DNA of 14,358 nucleotides from positions 1 through 14,358 of the forward strand of contig JBIRBM010000040.1 of the NCBI GenBank assembly GCA_044326545.1, read 5' to 3'. Under the pieces are notes generated by a model, which was not told where the DNA came from, searched no databases, and saw only the letters and a program-made list of their open reading frames with translations. The DNA is from JANWJE01 sp044326545 (GTDB lineage: Bacteria; Chlamydiota; Chlamydiia; Chlamydiales; Parachlamydiaceae). The position numbers and the translations under genes were made by a program. This document shows positions 7,282-12,285 of this stretch, piece after piece (position 1 is the first letter of the stretch; each line of letters begins with the position of its first letter).

Positions 7282-7427
7282 TTTTAGGCTTTTTACTAGG
7301 GCGTGTCATCAATTGCTAATGGCTTTTATTCAAGATGATGTCTCAAGCGGATGGTCACATCGCTTGGAAATCAATTGAATAAAGGTTGATTATGAATTGA
7401 TGATACGCCGTAGCAAAAAGCCTAAAA
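7282..7427. repeat. Perfect 13-bp inverted repeat split by mobile element
   Basis: TTTTAGGCTTTTT (7282-7294) and AAAAAGCCTAAAA (7415-7427) are exact inverse complements, lying just outside the 116-bp element at 7297-7412. If the element and one of the two bounding TA dinucleotides are removed, the arms close around a 6-base loop (ACTAGC). This looks like a pre-existing hairpin downstream of the phosphatase gene into which the element jumped. No T tract follows either arm, so its identity as a terminator is uncertain. Confidence 0.55.
7297..7412. mobile_element. 116-bp fold-back MITE-like element, copy 1
   Basis: The ends are TAGGGCGTGTCATCAATT (7297-7314) and its near-perfect inverse at 7395-7412. 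Internal arms also pair (TTTATTCAA with TTGAATAAA; AAGCG-type with CATCGCTT), so the whole element can fold into one long hairpin. It has no coding capacity. A second copy of identical length is at 8675-8790. TA at both borders is consistent with TA target duplication, as in IS630/Tc1-mariner elements and some IS5-group elements. The parent transposase is not in this window. Confidence 0.75.
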
Positions 7428-7479
7428 AACAGGAAGACACGTTCTAAATTTCATTTTTCGATTCCTCTGCGGATTTAAC

Positions 7480-8640
7480 ATGGCTCATATTTATTTAGAT
7501 TATAATGCTAGTACGCCTCTTGACCCACGTATTTTAAAAATACTCACCCAAGCATTAGAAGAAGATCAAGGAAACCCTTCCAGCATCCATTTTTATGGAA
7601 AAGAATCTCATCATAAGCTTGAGCTAAGTCGAGAAAAAATTGCCCGTTTTTTTAAAGTCAAACCTCACGAGGTGATTTTTACGTCTGGAGGAACGGAAGG
7701 AGCAGCTCTTTTGATCCAAGGAGCGATGGCGCGTAATCCTAAAGGGCATGTGATTACCTCAAGTGCAGAACACTCTTGTGTTTATTACACACTTAAAGAA
7801 TTATCTAAAAAAGGGGCTAACGTGAGTTTCCTTTCAACAGGGGAGAAAGGAGCTGTGAGCCCTGAAGAGGTAGAAAAAGCGATTACCTCTACGACTTGTT
7901 TGATTACTTTAATGGCAGTGAATAATGAAACAGGGGTGATGACGGATATCGAATCAATTGCAAGGATCGCTCAACAACTCAATATTCCTTTTGTGGTAGA
8001 TGGTGTTGCTTGGTTAGGAAAAGACGCTATTCACATTCCTTCTGGTGTTTCAGCTGTGTTTTTTAGCGGTCATAAGATTCACGCCCCGAAAGGAATCGGA
8101 TTTTGCATTTCCCGCTCTAGTTTTAAGTTTCACCCCCTATTTTTTGGAGGTCACCAAGAATTTAATCGTCGACCAGGAACAGAAAATCTTCCTTCCATTA
8201 TTGCACTAGCAGAAGCGGTGGCGTTATTAGAGAGTGAACAGGGCAGCTATATATCGCATATGCGTAAGATGCGAGATCTCTTTGAGCAAGAGTTGATGCT
8301 ACGTCTGCCGAATGTCGTCATAAATGGCTTAGAGCCTCGAATATGTAATACATCAAATTTAGCCTTTCTTGGACTCGATGGTGAAACATTATTAATTAAT
8401 TTCGACTTGGAAGGAGTTGCTGCAAGCCATGGTTCAGCATGTTCTTCAGGAGCTCTAGAGCCATCAAGGATTTTACTTGAAATGAATATTCCGTTTTCAA
8501 GAGTGCAATCTTCGCTTCGTTTTTCAGTGGGACGTTCTACCACAGAAGAAGAAATTCGCGAAGCTGTTTTCAGGATAGTTAAAGTGGTAGAACGCTTGCT
8601 TCTGTTTAAGAAGCGATCTTCTGTTGGCAAAGAGATCTAA
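7480..8640 (+). CDS. NifS/IscS-like cysteine desulfurase family protein
   Basis: This 386-residue class V PLP-dependent aminotransferase-fold protein has normal family length. Visible landmarks are YLDYNASTP (5-13), TSGGTEG (68-74), the PLP-stacking His98 (AEHS), NNETG (148-152), Asp174 (VVDGV), the Schiff-base Lys199 (SGHKIHAPKG), RRPGTEN (230-236) and the active-site Cys321 in GSACSSGALEPSR. It would release sulfur from cysteine as an enzyme persulfide for Fe-S clusters or tRNA thiolation. One oddity: the Gln expected three residues after Asp174 (DxxQ in IscS/NifS) is Ala177. No scaffold or other isc/suf genes lie nearby. It follows the PP2C gene and is bracketed by two copies of the 116-bp element. 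The start ATG 7480 has no strong ribosome site. Function in sulfur transfer is likely, not proven. Confidence 0.92.
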   Translation: MAHIYLDYNASTPLDPRILKILTQALEEDQGNPSSIHFYGKESHHKLELSREKIARFFKVKPHEVIFTSGGTEGAALLIQGAMARNPKGHVITSSAEHSCVYYTLKELSKKGANVSFLSTGEKGAVSPEEVEKAITSTTCLITLMAVNNETGVMTDIESIARIAQQLNIPFVVDGVAWLGKDAIHIPSGVSAVFFSGHKIHAPKGIGFCISRSSFKFHPLFFGGHQEFNRRPGTENLPSIIALAEAVALLESEQGSYISHMRKMRDLFEQELMLRLPNVVINGLEPRICNTSNLAFLGLDGETLLINFDLEGVAASHGSACSSGALEPSRILLEMNIPFSRVQSSLRFSVGRSTTEEEIREAVFRIVKVVERLLLFKKRSSVGKEI

Positions 8641-8674
8641 TCGGCTAAGACACCGAAAATACAGAGTCGTTTTC

Positions 8675-8790
8675 TAGGGCGTTTCATCAATTCCTAATAA
8701 CCTCTATTCAAGATAATTTCTGAAGCGATGTGACCAACCGGTTGGAAAGAACTTGAATAAATTTTGATTATCAATTGATGACACGTCCTA
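8675..8790. mobile_element. 116-bp fold-back MITE-like element, copy 2
   Basis: Same length and roughly 80% identical by eye to the copy at 7297-7412. The ends are TAGGGCGTTTCATCAATT (8675-8692) and AATTGATGACACGTCCTA (8773-8790), with the conserved internal TATTCAAG and CTTGAATAA arms. The central 30 bases differ most, while the arms retain pairing potential. It lies 34 bases downstream of the NifS-like stop codon, in the same orientation as copy 1. Confidence 0.75.
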
Positions 8791-8837
8791 AGGATGTGTT
8801 TAATATTTATCATGGGGACGATTTTAAACGCATCCTA
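8789..8837. repeat. 49-bp inverted repeat abutting the element
   Basis: GGATGTGTTTAA (8792-8803) pairs with TTAAACGCATCC (8824-8835) with one G-U wobble and a 20-base loop. It starts at the TA border of the 116-bp element and ends in the stop codon of the leftward DivIC-like gene. It may be a terminator between convergent genes, or a further tiny element whose TA(A)GGATGTGT ends resemble those of its neighbour. No T tract follows. Confidence 0.45.
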
Positions 8838-9140
8838 GGGATTGTCTTGTTGAAAATAAATTTTTTGCTGTCCCTCAGGAACAAGACCTAATCCTTTCAT
8901 TAATGTTAATTCAATCCAGGCTAAGTCACTTTGACTATTGATTTGTAATTTCAAATTTTGTTGTTGGAGGAGCGCTTCTTCTTTTTCCTTCTGCAGGCTA
9001 ATCCACTGATCAGTGAGCTGTTGACAGAGACTATCTTTACTTTTCAATCCCTGCTCATAGAAGACGGAGCAAATCATGATGAAGGCAATGACCCACCACG
9101 AATCAATGAAAAAAACTTGAAAAAATTGCTGACGTTTCAT
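8835..9140 (-). CDS. DivIC/FtsL-like small membrane protein
   Basis: This 101-residue protein has the layout of septum-formation initiators: a short cytoplasmic start (MKRQQFFQ), one membrane segment (about 11-29, rich in Trp, Ile, Phe), a polar coiled-coil-like region (about 31-70), and a C-terminal motif AWIELTLMKGLGLVPEGQQK that resembles the conserved end of DivIC/FtsB-type proteins (E..l...LGLV.pGE). Such proteins link divisome parts on the outer face of the inner membrane. I chose ATG 9140 because it overlaps the Nudix stop as ATGA; in-frame ATGs at 9158 and 9203 would lengthen the N-terminus by up to 21 residues. The division role is inferred from architecture. Chlamydiae divide without a normal FtsZ, which makes such components notable. 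Confidence 0.68.
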   Translation of the reverse strand: MKRQQFFQVFFIDSWWVIAFIMICSVFYEQGLKSKDSLCQQLTDQWISLQKEKEEALLQQQNLKLQINSQSDLAWIELTLMKGLGLVPEGQQKIYFQQDNP

Positions 9141-9637
9141 TTCAAAAATCGAGTCCATGCAAAACGAAAAACTTGCCAAGGATGACAAAAAAAATATTGA
9201 CATAATCTTCTATAAGAGATTTCCGTTAATTGTCTTGTGATCAGATTGTCGTTTGATAAAGCCTCACTTAACCATAAAGCATGAGGAGGGAAAATGGACG
9301 AAGGCAGTTGGTTGATCGGATAGAATGCAATTTCAGATGTTTCATTTGATAGGATCATGTTTCCCGATTTGGGGAGACAGACAAAAACAGAGGTAAAAGC
9401 CGCGAGTCGATTGATTGGAATATATTCGGCTGATTTTCGCAGAATCTTTACTGTTAGACCCGTTTCTTCTTGAATCTCACGAATGAGAGCATCCTCTGGT
9501 GTTTCTTCTTTTTCAATCCCACCACCTGGTAAAACCCAAACAGGGACATCAGCCCGCTTTACAAGGAGAACTTCAGTTTGCTCTTGATTAAAGATGATTG
9601 CAATTGAGGCTGGTAAAAGGGACATATTTTTAGACAT
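9137..9637 (-). CDS. Nudix hydrolase
   Basis: This 166-residue protein has a complete Nudix box: G, five residues, E, seven residues, then REIQEETGL (within residues about 39-61, GGGIEKEETPEDALIREIQ at its start). The preceding LLVKRADVPVWVLPGG matches the strand leading into the box. Nudix enzymes hydrolyse nucleoside diphosphates linked to another moiety (oxidised nucleotides, sugar nucleotides, dinucleoside polyphosphates); the substrate cannot be told. The last 30 residues (YRRLCQYFF onward) extend beyond the core domain. Its stop overlaps the DivIC-like start as ATGA. A strong promoter lies upstream at 9775-9803 on the same strand, leaving a leader of about 130 bases. Neither ATG 9637 nor ATG 9625 has a good ribosome site. 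Confidence 0.9.
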   Translation of the reverse strand: MSKNMSLLPASIAIIFNQEQTEVLLVKRADVPVWVLPGGGIEKEETPEDALIREIQEETGLTVKILRKSAEYIPINRLAAFTSVFVCLPKSGNMILSNETSEIAFYPINQLPSSIFPPHALWLSEALSNDNLITRQLTEISYRRLCQYFFCHPWQVFRFAWTRFLK

Positions 9638-10005
9638 TGTAAATTAAGAGTCTATTTTGAACTGACCTAAGGTGAGTTTTAAAATTCAAATGATCTTTGG
9701 GAGCAGACAAACGCTTCTAGATGTTTGAAATTTTATGCTTTTGCCCGATAAACGATAGCTCTTATGAAGGGTTGATTATAAAAGATGCACTAAGAACAGT
9801 CAAGGATTGATTAAAGATAGATGATCATTAGACCAGGGTTGTTAGAAGTCGTCCTCAGCTTAAACACTCTCCTTCCTTGGACGGTTATCATTAGACTTTT
9901 TCGGAAGTACCATCTAAATTTAACGAACCTTCTTCATCAAAAAAATGAATGTGCATTTGATAACGGTTACCATGAGCTTTATAGTCTGTGACAGAGCCGA
10001 AAATT
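9638..10005. other. Gene-free stretch with promoter and possible gene remnant
   Basis: This region carries no full gene. It holds the leader of the Nudix transcript (about 9638-9768), the promoter at 9775-9803, and on the minus strand an open stretch ending at TAA 9891-9893. That stretch has about 38 codons, opens after a TGA near 10010 and reads protein-like (for example NRYQMHIHFFDEEGSLNLD). It could be the tail of a decayed gene, but no family is recognised. A 57-codon plus-strand frame at 9821 looks random. Confidence 0.35.
9775..9803 (-). promoter_or_regulatory. Near-consensus sigma-70 promoter for Nudix operon
   Basis: Read on the minus strand, TTGACT (9803-9798), a 17-base spacer and TATAAT (9780-9775) form an almost perfect housekeeping promoter, with T residues ahead of the -10. 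Transcription would begin near 9768 and run toward the Nudix and DivIC-like genes, whose first start codon is at 9637. The leader of about 130 bases is long and might hold a regulatory element or an independent small RNA. Confidence 0.65.
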
Positions 10006-10045
10006 CACAGTCGGGGCGATATTTATTAATATGGACCCGACTGTG
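10006..10045. terminator. Hairpin terminator downstream of collagen-like gene
   Basis: CACAGTCGGG (10006-10015) and CCCGACTGTG (10036-10045) form a perfect 10-bp GC-rich stem with a 20-base loop. It is followed by ATTTTTT on the plus strand and AATTTT on the minus strand. It lies 31 bases beyond the collagen-like stop codon in its direction of transcription, so it probably ends that transcript; the plus-strand T tract would also stop rightward transcription. Confidence 0.65.
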
Positions 10046-10076
10046 ATTTTTTATTGAGGGCGACGATCAAGATCTC

Positions 10077-11969
10077 TTATTTCAGTTTAGTTAATGTGAT
10101 AAAGGCTGTAGTAGATCCATTCGCATTTAATATCACTGGAGTAAACCTTCCATTGTTATCAACGCTTACGTTTTGAATGATGACTTTAGAATTATCATCT
10201 TTAACTTCCATCAAGAATGTATTTGAGACTAAATCCTTTGTTGGGCTTACCGTAATCGAGCTACCTGGAACAGCGGTGACTGTGCTAGATAATCCACTTG
10301 GTTGATTTAAAACTAAGATGAATTTCGCAGGTATAGCACAGTTTTGGGTATTCGTTATAGATTCAACAGCTATCCCGTATGTCACTAGATATAATCCTTT
10401 TGAAGGAAGATTAATTCCTGTATTTTCGCAACCCGTAAGAGAAATATCACCACATGTTGCATTCCTTTGCATACAATGATTGCTTAAACCGCTATTTGCA
10501 CAGACTTGTTGTCTAATTTCTGTAGAGGCATTAAAAGCGACGCAAAAAAAACCAGGTCCGCAAGGGCCTTGGCATCCAGGTTCTCCTTTTGGTCCTGGAG
10601 AACCTGTATCTCCTTTGATTCCTTGTGGCCCAACTTCACCTTGCAAGCCTGTTGCTCCTTGCTGTCCCATTTCACCTTGTTTTCCTATTGGACCTTGTGG
10701 GCCTGTTGGTCCTTGTAAGCCTTGCTTTCCTTGTATTCCCTCAGGTCCTGTATCTCCCTTTGGTCCCTGGCGTCCTATCTCACCTTGTGGTCCTGTTAGT
10801 CCTTGTACGCCTTGAAGTCCCTGTTGTCCCTCAGGTCCTGTATCCCCCTTTGGTCCCTGACGTCCTATCTCACCTTGTGGTCCTGCAGGTCCTTGTAAGC
10901 CTTGTTTGCCTTGAATTCCTTCAGGCCCTGTATCGCCTTTTTGTCCTTGTCGGCCCATTTCACCTTGTGGTCCTACAGGTCCACGCAAACCTTGCGCTCC
11001 TTCTTCCCCTTTCTCACCTTTTGCTCCTCTTTCCCCTTTTTGTCCCATTTCACCCTGAGGACCTGCTGGGCCGTGTGCCCCTTGTGGACCTTCTTCTCCA
11101 TTTTCACCTTTTATCCCTCTCTCACCTTTATCACCTTTATCACCTTTCTCTCCCTTCTCTCCTCTATCCCCACTTTCTCCTCTTTCTCCTTTGTTTCCTT
11201 TATCTCCTTTCTCTCCTTTATCTCCCTTCTCTCCTTTCTCTCCTTTCTCTCCTTTATCTCCTTTCTCTCCTTTCTCTCCTTTCTCTCCTTTATCTCCTTT
11301 ATCTCCTTTCTCTCCTTTCTCTCCTTTCTCTCCTTTCTCTCCTTTCTCTCCTTTCTCTCCTTTCTCTCCTTTATCTCCTTTATCTCCCTTCTCTCCTTTA
11401 TCTCCTTTATCTCCCTTCTCTCCTTTATCTCCTTTATCTCCCTTCTCTCCTTTATCTCCTTTATCTCCTTTATCTCCCTTCTCTCCTTTATCTCCTTTAT
11501 CTCCCTTCTCTCCTTTATCTCCTTTATCTCCCTTCTCTCCTTTATCTCCTTTCTCTCCTTTCGATCCTTGTATACCCTGTTGACCTTTTGGTCCTATCGG
11601 TCCTATCGGTCCTTGTAAACCTTGAGGACCTGTAAATCCAAGATCGCCTTTTTCACCTTTTGGACCACATGGACCCTGTGGGCCACATGGACCTTGAGGA
11701 CCACATGGACCCTGTGGGCCACATGGACCTTGAGGACCACACACTTGTTGGGAATTGTATTGAGGTTTGCAAGTTATACTTGGAACGCAAGGAGGAGGGC
11801 ACTCTTCACATTGAGCTGAAAGAGGGGTTTCACGGAGTCTATTTTGAAATATGTTCTGGTTATTATCTGGTGGATAGGTATATCTTCCTTCATAGCCTGA
11901 TCTCATAGGAGCTGCTATCAATAGATTGTTTGCACCTAACAGGCATATCGCGAACATTAATCTTCTCAT
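10077..11969 (-). CDS. Secreted collagen-like repeat protein
   Basis: This protein has 630 residues. Residues 1-20 are a signal peptide (MRRLMFAICLLGANNLLIAA). Residues 54-77 hold a Cys/Pro-rich patch (CEECPPPC). Residues 78-473 form about 132 apparently unbroken Gly-X-Y triplets in three blocks: four GPQGPC units (78-101); a charged GEK/GDK block (about 137-290); and four 30-residue repeats of the GPQGEIGRQGPKGDTGPEG type (303-422). Residues about 474-630 form a globular beta-rich tail ending NGSTTAFITLTKLK, like the C1q/TNF-type trimerising tails of bacterial collagens such as BclA. Lys-Gly-Glu/Asp pairs are known to stabilise collagen helices without hydroxyproline. It is likely a trimeric surface or secreted stalk protein. 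GGAG upstream of ATG 11969 is a good ribosome site. Repeat number probably varies between strains. No cell-wall sorting motif is visible. Confidence 0.92.
   Translation of the reverse strand: MRRLMFAICLLGANNLLIAAPMRSGYEGRYTYPPDNNQNIFQNRLRETPLSAQCEECPPPCVPSITCKPQYNSQQVCGPQGPCGPQGPCGPQGPCGPQGPCGPKGEKGDLGFTGPQGLQGPIGPIGPKGQQGIQGSKGEKGDKGEKGDKGDKGEKGDKGDKGEKGDKGDKGDKGEKGDKGDKGEKGDKGDKGEKGDKGDKGEKGEKGEKGEKGEKGEKGEKGDKGDKGEKGEKGEKGDKGEKGEKGEKGDKGEKGDKGNKGERGESGDRGEKGEKGDKGDKGERGIKGENGEEGPQGAHGPAGPQGEMGQKGERGAKGEKGEEGAQGLRGPVGPQGEMGRQGQKGDTGPEGIQGKQGLQGPAGPQGEIGRQGPKGDTGPEGQQGLQGVQGLTGPQGEIGRQGPKGDTGPEGIQGKQGLQGPTGPQGPIGKQGEMGQQGATGLQGEVGPQGIKGDTGSPGPKGEPGCQGPCGPGFFCVAFNASTEIRQQVCANSGLSNHCMQRNATCGDISLTGCENTGINLPSKGLYLVTYGIAVESITNTQNCAIPAKFILVLNQPSGLSSTVTAVPGSSITVSPTKDLVSNTFLMEVKDDNSKVIIQNVSVDNNGRFTPVILNANGSTTAFITLTKLK
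10704..11063 (-). repeat. Four 90-bp tandem repeats in collagen-like gene
   Basis: Residues 303-422 comprise four 30-residue units beginning GPQGE(M/I)G. The last three are nearly alike (QGPKGDTGPEG, then QGLQG), and the first (303-332) is diverged, with GERGAKGEKGEEG in its middle. This indicates segmental duplication on top of the triplet pattern. Confidence 0.8.
11118..11561 (-). repeat. 9-bp tandem repeat tract encoding Gly-Glu/Asp-Lys
   Basis: This is a long run of 9-bp and 18-bp units that read on the coding strand as GGAGAGAAA (Gly-Glu-Lys) or GGAGATAAA (Gly-Asp-Lys). The part at about 11307-11369 is uninterrupted purine on the coding strand. Higher-order units of two to three triplets recur, which marks it as prone to slippage or unequal recombination in steps that keep the frame. 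Confidence 0.85.
11667..11738 (-). repeat. 18-bp repeats encoding GPQGPC, four copies
   Basis: Four successive 18-bp units encode Gly-Pro-Gln-Gly-Pro-Cys (residues 78-101). At the DNA level they are organised as two copies of a 36-bp unit. Each unit places a Cys in a triplet's third position, so the N-terminal end of the helix has four regularly spaced cysteines per chain. Confidence 0.8.
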
Positions 11970-12285
11970 ATTATCTCCATAGGTTTAAATATTTCACAGA
12001 GCTAAAGATCTCTAAAGTTTTTGATTTTCAGTTGTATGCGTAAGTCAACATGTGTTTATATCACATACGGATAGTCGTTTTTTTAAATATTGTAAATAAA
12101 AATTCTTTTAAAAAAGAGGGTGCCTTTATAAGGATTTTAGGACAAATTTATCGTGATATAGACAGTTTTTTTGTTTGCAGGGAGGTTTATTTTTATGATG
12201 GATACGAGAGGAAGCGGGGGCGTGTTTTTAATGGAATTAAATTGGAATCAGATAATTTTTTAAAAAAGGAGATCGTTGATTTATT
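11970..12285. other. Divergent spacer between collagen-like and pyruvyl transferase genes
   Basis: This is a very AT-rich spacer of 316 bases. TTGACT on the minus strand (12048-12043) could be a -35 for the collagen-like gene, but no good -10 follows at normal spacing. On the plus strand AGGGAGG (12179-12185) precedes a 22-codon frame at 12195-12263, which ends just before AAGGAG (12266-12271). An overlapping 80-codon frame (12050-12292) without a ribosome site is of doubtful reality. CTAAAG is repeated directly at about 12002 and 12012. Confidence 0.35.

Noticed and set aside
7282..7427. Classical rho-independent terminator for the phosphatase gene
   Set aside because: The arms are AT-rich with T runs inside the stem and no T tract after it, so only an inverted repeat is claimed.
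8247..8630. 127-codon minus-strand frame inside the NifS-like gene
   Set aside because: Antisense to a conserved catalytic domain; its composition is that of a complement of the real frame.
9821..9994. 57-codon plus-strand frame in the spacer before the collagen-like gene
   Set aside because: No ribosome site or motif, and it runs opposite the promoter and the more protein-like minus-strand remnant.
10625..11635. Long plus-strand open frames rich in Leu, Ser, Pro or Phe (up to 336 codons) opposite the collagen-like gene
   Set aside because: They are shadows of a 9-bp repeat tract: low-complexity products, no ribosome sites, and three frames open at once. The minus-strand product has a signal peptide and a coherent domain layout.
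11118..11738. Regular short repeats that might suggest a CRISPR array
   Set aside because: Units are 9, 18 and 36 bp without unique spacers, and they code for Gly-X-Y triplets.
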